Positions 1 to 8,464 of a stretch of 64,000 bases of DNA are shown here, in pieces. The stretch comes from Microvirga aerophila (lineage in GTDB: Bacteria; Pseudomonadota; Alphaproteobacteria; Rhizobiales; Beijerinckiaceae). The stretch's first letter is position 1. Each line of letters starts with the position of its first letter. The translations under genes and the position numbers were made by a program. Where the stretch lies: the NCBI RefSeq assembly GCF_003332305.1, contig NZ_QOIO01000017.1, positions 47,062 to 111,061 on the forward strand. The letters run 5' to 3'. Under the pieces are notes generated by a model. It worked only from the letters and a program-made list of their open reading frames with translations. It made no database searches and was not told the DNA's origin.

Positions 1-378
1 GCACCGCGCCACGCAAGCCATGGCCCGCAGATGTGTCGGATCATCGCCACCAGGACTCAGTAGTAGGAACACGAGATCGGCAGGGATGTTGTCCGCCGCG
101 CCGAAGTCCTGCGCGGGCCTGAGGCGCGCGAAGACGCCGGCGGCTTGCTCAAGGCCAAGGATTGCGGCGTGGGGAATGGCGACGCCGCGGCCGAGGCCAA
201 AGCAGGACGTCTTGCCGCGTTCCAGAACCGCATCGCGGACAAGCTCATGGTCCAGCGCTGCGCTGTCCGCCGCGATGCGGGTGAGTTCGTTGACGACGCG
301 CCAGACGTCGCGTGCGCTCAAGCGCGAAATCACATGCTCAGGCGTGACCAGGGATGCCATCATGGTGGGTGCCATCAT
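1..378 (-). CDS. PtsN-like PTS IIA (nitrogen-type) domain protein, partial
   Basis: The reading frame runs from ATG codons near 378/363 to the window edge without a stop, so only about the first 120 residues are present. The translation carries the PTS EIIA mannitol/Ntr signature G-V-A-I-P-H-A, whose histidine (near residue 71) is the phosphorylated residue of this family. Further on it has D-L-V-F-L-L-L-S-P followed by H-L-R-A-M-A, typical of the second half of PtsN. Such proteins take phosphate from NPr/EI-Ntr and regulate potassium, nitrogen or stress physiology rather than sugar import. The start is uncertain: four ATGs lie in frame between 378 and 358 and none has a strong ribosome binding site. 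The C-terminus lies outside the window. Confidence 0.8.
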   Translation of the reverse strand, partial: MMAPTMMASLVTPEHVISRLSARDVWRVVNELTRIAADSAALDHELVRDAVLERGKTSCFGLGRGVAIPHAAILGLEQAAGVFARLRPAQDFGAADNIPADLVFLLLSPGGDDPTHLRAMACVARC

Positions 379-883
379 CAATGCCGGCCCCGGCTGTGCG
401 GGCCGCCTTATGCTTCCGGAGAACGGGGCATCGACAGTCGACCCGCGGCGGCGCTGCCGCGCCACCGGGGGCTCATGAGCCCGTTTGAAGAAGTCCTTTC
501 CGGAACAGCATGCGCTGCATAAGAAGGCGTGTGTTCATGACATGATGGCAACGCCCGCCAGCGAGGTAAGTTCAGGCCCGCACCGGAGGCTATCCTTAAG
601 GGTTCGCATACCGTGTATGGCATGCGAGCGTCCCGAGCATGGACTCCGCCCCGTCCAGGAGGCGCGATTGCCGACCCATGGCAACTGTCCGTCGGACGCG
701 TCCCGGGCCGGCACCCCGACGTCAGCGCATCATGACGCTGAAGGCGCAGGGCCCGGATTAGAGCACCATCGCAACTCGCCTGGGCTTGAGTTCCTGCACC
801 GCGGGCCGAATCGCGCGGGAGCACGCTCGGCAATTGGGCGACTAAGTCCCATCGAGGTCGGCTACCAAGTGAAGGAAAGCAAT
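379..883. other. Intergenic region, no supported gene
   Basis: About 500 bases without a convincing coding frame. The frames that are open here have no homology I recognise and lack start signals. A perfect 14-bp palindrome, GGGCTCATGAGCCC, lies at 469-482, upstream of the ptsN-like gene. It could be an operator or simply chance. Confidence 0.5.
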
Positions 884-1111
884 ATGTCCAGTCATTCGCA
901 ACGTTTGTCGGGACTGGACAACCATGGTTTCACGGACGTGGAAGTCGAGGCGCTGGCGCGCGAACCGTTCGAGCGGGCCTCCCGCGACGACACCTTCGAT
1001 GATCTCAGACGGCGCACCGCGTTCAATCGGCAGGATGCGGGCAGGCTCCGGCATTGGATCAGGGCCGCGCATGCCCTGTTGAAGGAGGGGCGAACGGTTC
1101 GTCCTCGATGA
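884..1111 (+). CDS. small hypothetical protein (75 aa)
   Basis: The ATG at 884 is preceded by an AAGGAAAG ribosome binding site seven bases away, and the frame stays open for 75 codons. The same frame is open further upstream, but that part reads like non-coding sequence, so the internal start is preferred. The product is hydrophilic and mixed-charge with no membrane segment. It has an acidic middle (F-T-D-V-E-V-E-A-L-A-R) and an arginine-rich helical C-terminus (R-L-R-H-W-I-R-A-A-H). I do not recognise the family. It stands alone, about 400 bases before the CBS gene. Confidence 0.5.
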   Translation: MSSHSQRLSGLDNHGFTDVEVEALAREPFERASRDDTFDDLRRRTAFNRQDAGRLRHWIRAAHALLKEGRTVRPR

Positions 1112-1506
1112 TCGCCCCGACGGTTGTCCGCGTGGCGTACCATCCCGTGACCTTGCCGGACATGCCTTCGTCGCAGGCGCGCCGTCCGTGCGTCGCAGAT
1201 GCGCGGATGTCGTCCCATAAACATCGCGAAGCATTCGCCGAAGCTTGATTTCAAGGATCCAGTGCTTACCTCAAGGGTGTCATGATTATGCTGCTTCACT
1301 TCCAAAACTCCCGCGCGGGTCGCCTCCAACCAGGCCACTGAACCCCGAAGGCCGGCCTGCCCCATCGCGGCAGCCCGCCATTCGGGGCCATGACGTTTCC
1401 TGAACAATCATCGGACACACGGTGCCCCTTCAGGGGCCGGCGCGGCATGCGCCCTGTCAGGACCGTCCTTCAGATTCTGCATGCTGCGCCGCGCGGAGGA
1501 GAAGTC
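1112..1506. other. Intergenic region, no supported gene
   Basis: Some 395 bases between the small hypothetical gene and the CBS gene. The CBS frame is open back to 1390, but the in-frame codons before 1507 lack a ribosome binding site and look non-coding. No repeat or RNA structure was recognised. Confidence 0.45.
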
Positions 1507-2406
1507 ATGACCGCAAGCTATCGCCGCTCGACCGAGCCGCTGTCGCCGCACCTGCTGCCATCGTTGGCCCTTGGTCAATCTCCCGTTCCGGATGGCGACG
1601 GACGCATCACGCCGTTGCCGTGGCGCCTGAGGCGGGAGGCCCTTGGCCGCTCGACACCCGGCAAGTCCCACGGACAGGGCCGCAGGTCTCAGCATCCGCC
1701 CGCAGGCGAGGCACCGCCGCTGCTCACCGTCGCGGATGTGATGACGCGCGACGTGGTCTCCGTCTCGACGGCCACTCCGGTGAGCGAGATCGCCGGCGCG
1801 CTGTCCGGCAAGAGGATCAGCGCCGTGCCGGTGGTCGGGGTGGATGGAAGTCTCCTCGGCATCGTCAGCGAGTCCGACCTGATCCGCCGGGCCGAGATCG
1901 GAACCCAGCGCAGGCGGTCCTTGTGGCGCAGGGTATTTGCCGATGCAAGTGCGGAGGCGTCCGACTACGTCCGGGCTCACGGCAGGAAGGCGCGGCACGT
2001 CATGACATTGGAGGTCGTCACGGTCACTGAGGACATGACGCTCGCGGAAGTCGCTGACTTGATGGAGAGGCGACGTCTCAAGCGGCTTCCCGTCGTTCGC
2101 GGCAATCGTCTTGTCGGCATCGTCAGCCGCAGCGACCTCGTCAGGGCCGTGGCACGCCATCGCGTCCCCTCGTTCGCGAACCCTGCCACGGACGACACCA
2201 TCCTGCGGGACCTGTCGGCACGCGTGGAGGCGCTGTCCCCATCGCCCCGGCTCATCAACGTCTCGGTGCATCGGGGCAACGCTGACATTGCCGGACTCGT
2301 AGAATCGGCGGCTGAGCGGGAGGCGATCCTCGTCGCGGCCGAGAACACGCCCGGGATCCGCTCGATCCAGGACCGGATGATCCTGCGACCTCGCTCCGTT
2401 TCCTGA
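1507..2406 (+). CDS. CBS-pair protein with C-terminal BON domain
   Basis: 299 aa, soluble. Residues 1-70 are a basic, low-complexity leader. CBS domain 1 spans about 72-130 (V-A-D-V-M-T-R-D-V-V-S-V then L-L-G-I-V-S-E-S-D-L) and CBS domain 2 about 162-218 (A-R-H-V-M-T, then L-V-G-I-V-S-R-S-D-L). Residues about 230-296 resemble a BON domain (I-N-V-S-V-H-R-G...G-I-R-S-I-Q-D-R). CBS pairs bind adenosine nucleotides and BON domains are thought to bind membranes or other proteins. Proteins with this order are common in Rhizobiales stress loci, but their exact role is not established. The ATG at 1507 follows a GGAGGAG site and is preferred over the open frame back to 1390. It is followed after 16 bases by a small membrane gene and may be co-transcribed with it. 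Confidence 0.85.
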   Translation: MTASYRRSTEPLSPHLLPSLALGQSPVPDGDGRITPLPWRLRREALGRSTPGKSHGQGRRSQHPPAGEAPPLLTVADVMTRDVVSVSTATPVSEIAGALSGKRISAVPVVGVDGSLLGIVSESDLIRRAEIGTQRRRSLWRRVFADASAEASDYVRAHGRKARHVMTLEVVTVTEDMTLAEVADLMERRRLKRLPVVRGNRLVGIVSRSDLVRAVARHRVPSFANPATDDTILRDLSARVEALSPSPRLINVSVHRGNADIAGLVESAAEREAILVAAENTPGIRSIQDRMILRPRSVS

Positions 2407-2422
2407 TCCGGAGGACGATCCG

Positions 2423-2638
2423 ATGACGCGCTTTCGCGCAACCTTGATGGCGGCCATCCTGTTCGGTGGCGTGTGCCTGATGCTCGGGACTCTCGGAGCG
2501 ATGATGATCGAGTCAGGGAGGATTCTCTCGATCTACGGCGTCGCTGTTATCGGCTTCGCCGCATGGGTTTGCCGGGAAACGTACCAAGGGAGCCGAGCAG
2601 GACAAGGCGAGCCGAGCCCCAGGCGATCATTGCCATGA
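2423..2638 (+). CDS. small two-helix membrane protein (71 aa)
   Basis: The ATG at 2423 has a GGAGGA site eight bases upstream and lies 16 bases after the CBS-BON stop, so the two probably form an operon. The first 55 residues contain two hydrophobic segments (about 8-28 and 36-50). They are followed by a polar, arginine- and proline-rich tail. The family is not recognised. It is plausibly an inner-membrane accessory of the CBS protein, but that is only inference from position. Confidence 0.55.
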   Translation: MTRFRATLMAAILFGGVCLMLGTLGAMMIESGRILSIYGVAVIGFAAWVCRETYQGSRAGQGEPSPRRSLP

Positions 2639-2776
2639 GGAGCATGGCCCCTTCCGCCTTCACTTCTCACCCGTGATCGACGATCCGGTGAGCGCCGCGG
2701 GCCTCGTGGAGCCTTGAGCCTCTGACCGCCCCTGTCCTCCCTCTGATCCAGGACACGTTTGACCAAGGAGAAGCCA

Positions 2777-3142
2777 ATGACACTCACCAGGAAGCCTCCC
2801 ATAGCCGTGCAGAGTTCAACCGTGGAATTGGGCACCGCGCTCCCCGAGTACGCCCGGACCCGCGTCCAGCAGGTGGCGGGCAAGTATTTCGGCGACCTGA
2901 GCGGAGCGGCGGTTTACTTCAGCCGCGAAGGGGCCTCGTACCGCTGCACCGTCAACATGCAGATGGGATCCCTCAGGATCGTGACGGGCGAGGCGGTCGG
3001 GCCGGACTGCCACCGAGCCTTCGACGGGGCGCTCGGGAAGGCCGCCAAGCAACTCCGGCGCCTGAAGCGTGCCTTGCGGGATGACAAGCCGTTCAAGCTG
3101 GACAAGGACGCACTGCTGCGCGAGGGACTGCGCGGAACCTGA
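2777..3142 (+). CDS. HPF/RaiA-family ribosome hibernation-like protein
   Basis: 121 aa. The sequence has the S30AE (sigma-54 modulation/HPF) fold pattern: a beta strand (V-Q-S-S-T-V-E-L-G), a helix (A-L-P-E-Y-A-R-T-R-V), strands around Y-R-C-T-V-N-M-Q-M, and a second helix ending in A-K-Q-L-R-R-L-K-R-A-L-R. This is the short form without the C-terminal dimerisation domain of long HPF. Family members bind the 30S subunit at the mRNA/tRNA channel and silence ribosomes in stationary phase or stress. The start at 2777 has an AAGGAG site six bases away, and the earlier in-frame ATG-like codon at 2759 is less well placed. It sits in a stress-type neighbourhood. It may be a paralogue of a long HPF elsewhere in the genome. 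Confidence 0.75.
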   Translation: MTLTRKPPIAVQSSTVELGTALPEYARTRVQQVAGKYFGDLSGAAVYFSREGASYRCTVNMQMGSLRIVTGEAVGPDCHRAFDGALGKAAKQLRRLKRALRDDKPFKLDKDALLREGLRGT

Positions 3143-3369
3143 TGACCATGGGGCCGGCCTGAGAGAACTTCCGCTGACCCGCAACGCAAGGACTCGGTCT
3201 CCGCCCCCGGCGGCTGTCCCTCCGGTTCGTCCCAGGGGCGGCATCCCGACGTTGATGCGAACGGGCAACACCGAACGACCCTCGCCTCCCCTATCCGGTC
3301 GTGTCACACCCTGGCCATAAAGGTGCCGCGAGTGGGGCACGGTCCCATCGACCCGAAAGGAGAACAAGA

Positions 3370-4071
3370 TTGTCGTTATCCCTCACCCGGCGGGCGCTGC
3401 TCGCCGGACTGCCTCTCTCGCTCACCGCCTGCGTCTCGGCCGGGCGCACCGCCAATCCTTCCAAACCCGCCGTCGATCCTACCATCGCCGCCATGTACGC
3501 CTCCCTGACCGATGAGCCGCACCTGGTGCCGGCCGTCGACGTCAGCCGGGTTCCTCCGCAATACGTCCGGCGGGTCGTCGCCTTCCAGGGTCCCGAGCAT
3601 CCCGGGAGCCTCGTCGTGGATCCCTCGCGGCGGTTCCTCTACCTCGTCCAGGAGGACGGGACGGCGCTGCGCTACGGCTGCGGCGTCGGCAAGGCCGGCT
3701 TCGACTACCAGGGGAGCGCGGTCATCGGGCGCAAGGCGCACTGGCCGCGCTGGACCCCCACGCCCAACATGATCAAGCTCGAGCCGGAGCGCTACGGCCC
3801 ATACGCTGGCGGCGTGGAGGGCGGCCTCAAAAGTCCGCTCGGCGCGCGGGCGCTGTACCTCTACCGCGACGGCCGTGACACCCTCTACCGCATCCACGGC
3901 ACGCACGAACCCGACACCATCGGCCACTCGGTCTCCAGCGGGTGCATCCGCCTGTTCAACCAGGACATCGTCGACCTGCACCGCCGGGTGCCCGTGGGCA
4001 CCAGCGTCACGGTGCTGGAGGCCGATGCAGAGGACCGGACCGTGCCGGACGGATCCCCTGTAGGGGTATGA
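3370..4071 (+). CDS. L,D-transpeptidase (YkuD) lipoprotein
   Basis: 233 aa from a TTG start at 3370, chosen because an AAAGGAG site lies seven bases upstream and the N-terminus then becomes a clean signal: two arginines (T-R-R-A-L-L-A-G) and a lipobox L-T-A-C. Export may use Tat, with lipidation at the cysteine. The catalytic YkuD signature is complete: H176-G-T, then H-S-V-S-S-G-C192-I-R-L. Such enzymes make 3-3 peptidoglycan cross-links or tether proteins to peptidoglycan in the periplasm. The next gene on the strand after the riboswitch is a class A PBP, so two cell-wall enzymes flank the riboswitch. Confidence 0.9.
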   Translation: MSLSLTRRALLAGLPLSLTACVSAGRTANPSKPAVDPTIAAMYASLTDEPHLVPAVDVSRVPPQYVRRVVAFQGPEHPGSLVVDPSRRFLYLVQEDGTALRYGCGVGKAGFDYQGSAVIGRKAHWPRWTPTPNMIKLEPERYGPYAGGVEGGLKSPLGARALYLYRDGRDTLYRIHGTHEPDTIGHSVSSGCIRLFNQDIVDLHRRVPVGTSVTVLEADAEDRTVPDGSPVGV

Positions 4072-4128
4072 ACGCACACCTGAACAACACAATTCTGCCA
4101 CAAATTACGGTAGATTGACCTCAGCAAT

Positions 4129-4312
4129 GAGCGGGAGAGAGCCAGCGTGCTGGCCGCCGAAGGAGCAACTGCCCCGGAAACTCTCAGGCACCCAGAACCG
4201 CTTCGTTGCCCAACACTCTGAAAAGTGGAGCATCCCGCTCCCGCCCATGGTGAAAGTCGCGGCTGCCCTGCGCATCCCGACGAAACTCTCAGGCCAATGA
4301 CAGAGGGGGCTC
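4129..4312 (+). promoter_or_regulatory. tandem glycine riboswitch
   Basis: The first aptamer (about 4129-4225) has the conserved core in order: GCGGGAGAGAGCC, then GCCGAAGGAGCAA, then GGAAACTCTCAGGCA, and an ACTCTGAAAAG closing part. The second aptamer (about 4226-4312) has ATGGTGAAAGTC, then CGAAACTCTCAGGC and the GACAGAGGGGG end. This two-aptamer order is the glycine riboswitch (gcvT element), usually placed before gcvTHP or glycine transporters. No such gene follows here; the next real gene on this strand is the class A PBP at 4588. The AT-richer stretch 4090-4118 directly upstream could hold its promoter. Confidence 0.88.
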
Positions 4313-4347
4313 CTTCCGCGGCATCGCCCGCGGACCATGACGGAGCC
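4308..4347 (+). terminator. hairpin at the 3' end of the riboswitch (possible expression platform)
   Basis: GGCTCC (4308-4313) pairs with GGAGCC (4342-4347), and inside it CCGCGG pairs with a second CCGCGG. The outer arm overlaps the last G-run of the second aptamer, so ligand-dependent switching is structurally possible. There is no T-run after the stem, so a classical intrinsic terminator is not certain. The 240 bases that follow, up to the PBP start, hold no recognised gene. Confidence 0.45.
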
Positions 4348-4587
4348 TGACGAATGCCCTTCCCCCAGATGCCCGCAAGCCATGATGCGTCCCGTTCGCC
4401 ACGCCGGCCGACGAGGAATCCGTCGCTCCGGATCCGGCCGCGCCCGGGTCGCTGACGCGCCGCGACCCATCCCCGAACATCACTCGACCGTTTCCGCGAC
4501 AGGACTCGCGTCGCTGACGCACGCCCTGGCGCATCCCGTGATGCGTGAACGATCACGGCTACCCGTCCCCACGGGCGGTCGCAGGCG

Positions 4588-7101
4588 GTGGTGCTGACGG
4601 GGGTTCACCATAGGTCTTCCTTCGTCATCGAGCGGGTGCCTTTGCGCGAACGCAAGGACTCGCCCAAACCACGTGTGCCCGCGATGCGCTTCGTTCTCCG
4701 TTTCTCCGGCTTTGCCATGGCCCTGGCCTCGCTCGTCCTCGTCAGCGGCTCGCTGGCGGTCGGAATCCTGCTCTGGCATCTCTCCGCCGACCTGCCCGAC
4801 CACGCCGAACTCGCGCGCTACGAGCCTGCGGTGACGACGCGCCTGCATGCCGCCGACGGCAGGATCATCGCCGAATACGCGCGCCAGAACCGTCTGTACC
4901 TTCCCCTGGCGGCCGTGCCACAGCGGATCGTCGCCGCCTTCCTGTCGGCGGAGGACCGACACTTCTACGGGCACAACGGCATCGACCCCAGGGGCATCGG
5001 CCGTGCCTTGCTGGCCAACCTCGCCAGCGACGCGGGCCGACCGCAGGGCGCCTCGACCATCACGCAGCAGGTCGCCAAGAACCTGCTGCTGTCGCGCGAG
5101 CAGACCTACAGCCGCAAGATCAAGGAGATCCTCCTCGCCTTCCGGATCGAGGAGACCTTCAGCAAGAACCGCATCCTCGAGCTGTACCTCAACGAGATCT
5201 ACTTCGGCATGGGCCACTACGGCGTCGCCGCGGCCGCGCTGGGCTACTTCGACAAGTCCGTGCACGAGCTGAGCCTCGCCGAAGCCGCCTATCTCGCGGC
5301 CTTGCCGAAGGGGCCGAACAACTACCACCCCTTGCGCCAGCCTGAGGCGGCGATGGCCCGCCGCAACTGGGTGCTGGAGCGCATGGCCGCCAACGGCTAC
5401 ATCGCGCAGCACGAGGCCGACGTGGCGATGGAGGAGGCGCTCGTCATCAATCCGCGCTCGGTGTCCCCGCACGAGACCCAGGCCGGCTACTTCGCCGAGG
5501 AGGTCCGGCGCGAGCTCGCCAACCGCTACGGCGAGGCGGCGCTCTACGAGGGCGGCCTTTCCGTGCGCACGACGCTCGACGCGAAGATGCAGGCCTCGGC
5601 CCGCAAGAGCCTCGTCGACGGCCTGGTCCGCTTCGACGAAGCCCGGGGCTGGCGCGGAACCGAGACGCGGCTTGTCTCTGTCGAGGGCGATTGGGGCTTT
5701 CAACTCGCCGAACTGCCGGCGCTTGAGGACATCCGCCCGTGGCAGCAGGCCGTCGTTCTCTCGGTCGACGCCAAGAGCGCGCGGATCGGCCTGCGGCCGG
5801 AAAGAGACGTTGCAGGGGCCGTCGAGGCCGCCCGCCGCACGGGACGGATCACGGGCAATGGCATCCGCTGGACGGGCAAGGGCCGCGTGGGCGATGTCCT
5901 GCGGGTCGGTGACGTCATCCATGTCGAGCCGACCGGGAAGGGGGCGAACGAGTATCGGCTGCGGCAGCTTCCCGAGGTCTCCGGAGCGTTGGTCGCGCTC
6001 GAGCCGGACACCGGGCGCATTCGCGCCATGGTGGGCGGCTTCTCGTTCAGCCAGAACGAGTTCAACCGCGTCACCCAAGCCTGGCGCCAGCCCGGCTCCA
6101 CGTTCAAGGCCATCGTCTACGCGGCGGCCCTGGACAGCGGCTACACTCCGTCCAGCCTCGTTCTCGATGCGCCCCTGTCCATCAACCAGGGCGTGGGGCA
6201 GGCACCCTGGTCCCCGGGCAACTACAACGGCCGTTATGACGGTCCATCCACGCTCCGCATGGGGCTGGAGCGCTCCAAGAACGTGATGACGGTCCGGTTG
6301 GCTCGCGACGTCGGCATGCCGCTCGTCGCCGACTATGCCCGCCGCCTCGGCGTCCAGGACGACCTGCCGCCCCTGCTCGCGATGGCGCTGGGGTCCGGCG
6401 AGACGACGGTGCTGCGGATGACGACCGCCTACGCGATGTTCGTCAACGGCGGCCGCTACATCCGTCCCACCCTGATCGAGCACATCCAGGATCGGCATGG
6501 GGAGACCATCTTCCGGCATGATCGGCGGTCATGCTCCGGCTGCTCCGCCTCCTCCTGGCGCAACCAAAACGTTCCCAGGCTTGCTGATAAGGTGGAGCAG
6601 GTCATCGATCCGCTGACCGCCTACCAGGTGACCTCCCTTCTGGAGGGCGTCGTCGAGCGCACGCTGCCGCGGGTGTTCTCCGGCTTCGATCGGCCGCTCG
6701 CCGGCAAGACCGGAACAACGAACGACGCCAAGGACCTATGGTTCGTCGGCTCGACGCCGGAACTCGCCGTCGGCGTGTTCCTCGGCTACGACCGTCCCCG
6801 CTCGCTCGGCACGTCGGCCTACGGCTCCGGGCACGCCGCGCCCATCGTCCGCGCCTTCCTGGAGCGCGCGCTGGCAGGCAAGCCACGTACTGCCTTCCGC
6901 GTTCCGGCCGGCATCAAGCTGATCCCGGTCAACCCCTACACGGGCGGGCGCAGCGGTCCCGGGTCTGGCGCGATCCTGGAGGCGTTCAAGCCGGGCACCG
7001 AGCCGCCGATCGCGGAGCCTCCCGCGATCGCTGACGCGATGCCGGCCGACGTCCCGTCCCGGGAGGCTTATTCCCCTCCCAGGTCCACCTACTTCCAATG
7101 A
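4588..7101 (+). CDS. mrcA: class A penicillin-binding protein (PBP1A family)
   Basis: 837 aa from GTG 4588; an internal ATG at 4684 just before the membrane anchor is a real alternative. A single transmembrane segment (about 40-62) is followed by the GT51 glycosyltransferase domain with E122-D-R-H-F-Y, then Q-G-A-S-T-I-T-Q-Q-V-A-K-N and R-K-I-K-E. The transpeptidase domain has S504-T-F-K, the S-K-N-like motif E-R-S-K-N and K707-T-G-T-T-N. It polymerises glycan strands and cross-links stem peptides at the outer face of the inner membrane. Length and motif set fit a functional bifunctional enzyme. It lies about 280 bases downstream of a tandem glycine riboswitch, an unusual context. A proline-rich tail follows the transpeptidase domain. 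Confidence 0.93.
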   Translation: MVLTGVHHRSSFVIERVPLRERKDSPKPRVPAMRFVLRFSGFAMALASLVLVSGSLAVGILLWHLSADLPDHAELARYEPAVTTRLHAADGRIIAEYARQNRLYLPLAAVPQRIVAAFLSAEDRHFYGHNGIDPRGIGRALLANLASDAGRPQGASTITQQVAKNLLLSREQTYSRKIKEILLAFRIEETFSKNRILELYLNEIYFGMGHYGVAAAALGYFDKSVHELSLAEAAYLAALPKGPNNYHPLRQPEAAMARRNWVLERMAANGYIAQHEADVAMEEALVINPRSVSPHETQAGYFAEEVRRELANRYGEAALYEGGLSVRTTLDAKMQASARKSLVDGLVRFDEARGWRGTETRLVSVEGDWGFQLAELPALEDIRPWQQAVVLSVDAKSARIGLRPERDVAGAVEAARRTGRITGNGIRWTGKGRVGDVLRVGDVIHVEPTGKGANEYRLRQLPEVSGALVALEPDTGRIRAMVGGFSFSQNEFNRVTQAWRQPGSTFKAIVYAAALDSGYTPSSLVLDAPLSINQGVGQAPWSPGNYNGRYDGPSTLRMGLERSKNVMTVRLARDVGMPLVADYARRLGVQDDLPPLLAMALGSGETTVLRMTTAYAMFVNGGRYIRPTLIEHIQDRHGETIFRHDRRSCSGCSASSWRNQNVPRLADKVEQVIDPLTAYQVTSLLEGVVERTLPRVFSGFDRPLAGKTGTTNDAKDLWFVGSTPELAVGVFLGYDRPRSLGTSAYGSGHAAPIVRAFLERALAGKPRTAFRVPAGIKLIPVNPYTGGRSGPGSGAILEAFKPGTEPPIAEPPAIADAMPADVPSREAYSPPRSTYFQ

Positions 7102-7135
7102 CGATGACCTGCCCTTCCTGACGGGAACGTGAGAG

Positions 7136-7780
7136 ATGTTCGACACTTTTGCCGCCCTGCTCGACTGGTTCGGGATCGTGGTCTTCGCCACCACCGGGGC
7201 GCTCGTCGCCTCACGCAAGCAGATGGACCTGGTCGGCTTCGTGCTGCTCGGCACCGCGACCGGGATCGGCGGCGGGACGATCCGCGACACCCTCATCAAC
7301 GCGCTGCCGGTCTTCTGGGTGCGGGAGCCGGCCTACCTGGTCACATGCGTGCTGGTCTCCTGCGCGACGTTCTTCCTCGCCCATATTCCGCAGTCGCGCC
7401 TCAAGGTCCTCTTGTGGTGCGATGCCGTCGGCATGGCCCTGTTCGCGGTGACCGGGGCAGAGAAGGCGCTGCTGGCCGATGCGGGGCCCATCGTGGCCGT
7501 CGCGATGGGCGTGGTCACCGCCACCTTCGGCGGCATCGTCAGGGATATCCTCGGCGGCGAAAGCCCGGTCATCCTCAGCCGCGAGATCTATGTGTCGGCG
7601 GCGCTGGGCGGGGCGGCGATCTTCGTTGCCCTGGCCATGGCGGGCGTTCCGCGCGAGTGCGCGCTGGCCGGCGGTTTCCTGGTTGGGCTTGCCATCAGGG
7701 CGGCGGCGCTGCGGTGGGACTGGTCCCTGCCACGCTATCGGTCGCGGCCCGGGCGCACGCGGGAAGAGATCGATCCTTGA
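7136..7780 (+). CDS. TRIC-family cation channel (UPF0126 repeat protein)
   Basis: 214 aa, almost wholly hydrophobic with about seven membrane segments. Two copies of the UPF0126/TRIC repeat can be seen, each with the glycine-rich arginine-aspartate motif: G-I-G-G-G-T-I-R-D near residue 45 and F-G-G-I-V-R-D-I-L-G-G near 130. Bacterial homologues of TRIC form trimeric potassium-permeable channels in the inner membrane; their physiology is poorly defined. The start at 7136 lies 34 bases after the PBP stop with a weak GTGAGAG site, so read-through from the PBP gene is possible. Confidence 0.88.
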   Translation: MFDTFAALLDWFGIVVFATTGALVASRKQMDLVGFVLLGTATGIGGGTIRDTLINALPVFWVREPAYLVTCVLVSCATFFLAHIPQSRLKVLLWCDAVGMALFAVTGAEKALLADAGPIVAVAMGVVTATFGGIVRDILGGESPVILSREIYVSAALGGAAIFVALAMAGVPRECALAGGFLVGLAIRAAALRWDWSLPRYRSRPGRTREEIDP

Positions 7781-7883
7781 CCGCCGGGGTTGTGCAGGCG
7801 CTTCCGCAGGCATCGTTCCAGGCACTCCAAGGCCGCGCCCCAGATGCCAGTGACCATGCCTGTCGTCATGTGCGGAGCGGCCA

Positions 7884-7909
7884 GGAACCTGCCTTGTCCG
7901 AGAGCGGTT
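7884..7909 (+). promoter_or_regulatory. EcfG-type promoter-like site upstream of DUF305 gene
   Basis: GGAAC at 7884 and GTT at 7907, separated by 18 bases, about 87 bases before the DUF305 start. The spacing fits the alphaproteobacterial general-stress sigma factor consensus (GGAAC-N17/18-GTT). Judged by eye only. Confidence 0.35.
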
Positions 7910-7995
7910 GTCACGTGCAGGACTGTACAACCGCCCGCCGGAAATTGCCGCAGGGCCTCGGTCGGTCCCACGGCCCATGCCGGCGGGAGGATACG

Positions 7996-8394
7996 ATGAT
8001 GATGGATCGGGTTCTCCCCGTTGTGATCGTGCTCGCCGCGACGGCGGCCTGGATCCCTTGGGCCCGGCAGGAGCGGATGCGAGAGCCCACGGGCGGTGGC
8101 CAGATGCCCGTTCCGTCAGCCGACCTCCCGGGAGAGTGCCTGGCCGGGGCGCAGGCCGACGGCCGGAAGCCGATGATGGTGGGCACCATGGTGAAGGATC
8201 CCGACGTGGCGTTCATCTGCGGGATGATCCCGCACCATCAGGCCGCCCTCGACATGGCCCAGGTCGTGCTGAAGTCCGGGGATGACCCGGAGGCCAGGAC
8301 GTTCGCGGAGCGAGTGATCCGGGATCGGGGCCGCGAGAGCGCCGAGATGAAGGACTGGCTCAAGAAGCACGCCGAGACGGCGGGCCGACGGTAA
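7996..8394 (+). CDS. DUF305 family protein (exported)
   Basis: 132 aa. The start at 7996 has a GGGAGG site. An N-terminal hydrophobic segment (about 5-20) serves as signal or anchor. The DUF305 hallmark M-I-P-H-H-Q-A-A-L-D-M-A-Q sits near residue 80, and the C-terminus holds a helical I-R-D-R-G-R-E-S-A-E-M motif. DUF305 proteins (CopM-like) are periplasmic four-helix ferritin-like folds; the paired histidines suggest metal binding, and in some bacteria they relate to copper. Cysteines before the motif (C-L-A-G, F-I-C-G-M) could contribute. It is monocistronic, between the TRIC gene and a convergent DUF3830 gene. Confidence 0.85.
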   Translation: MMMDRVLPVVIVLAATAAWIPWARQERMREPTGGGQMPVPSADLPGECLAGAQADGRKPMMVGTMVKDPDVAFICGMIPHHQAALDMAQVVLKSGDDPEARTFAERVIRDRGRESAEMKDWLKKHAETAGRR

Positions 8395-8464
8395 AGCGGC
8401 AACGGGTTCGCTCCGGCCGGGCTGCACAGGGCCTTGCTGCCTGCTCAAGCATATTCGGCAGGGT

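Noticed and set aside
469..482. 14-bp palindrome as a specific operator
   Set aside because: It is perfect but short, occurs once, and has no link to a known regulator; kept only as a note in the intergenic entry.
4337..4597. 86-codon frame directly after the riboswitch hairpin
   Set aside because: It begins M-T-E-P, which recalled a gcvT start, but the rest is Arg/Pro-rich with no glycine-cleavage motif and there is no ribosome binding site. It was not called as a gene or a gcvT remnant.
4480..6519. 679-codon open frame on the minus strand
   Set aside because: It lies opposite the PBP gene, whose catalytic motifs are complete; no motif is found in the antisense frame.
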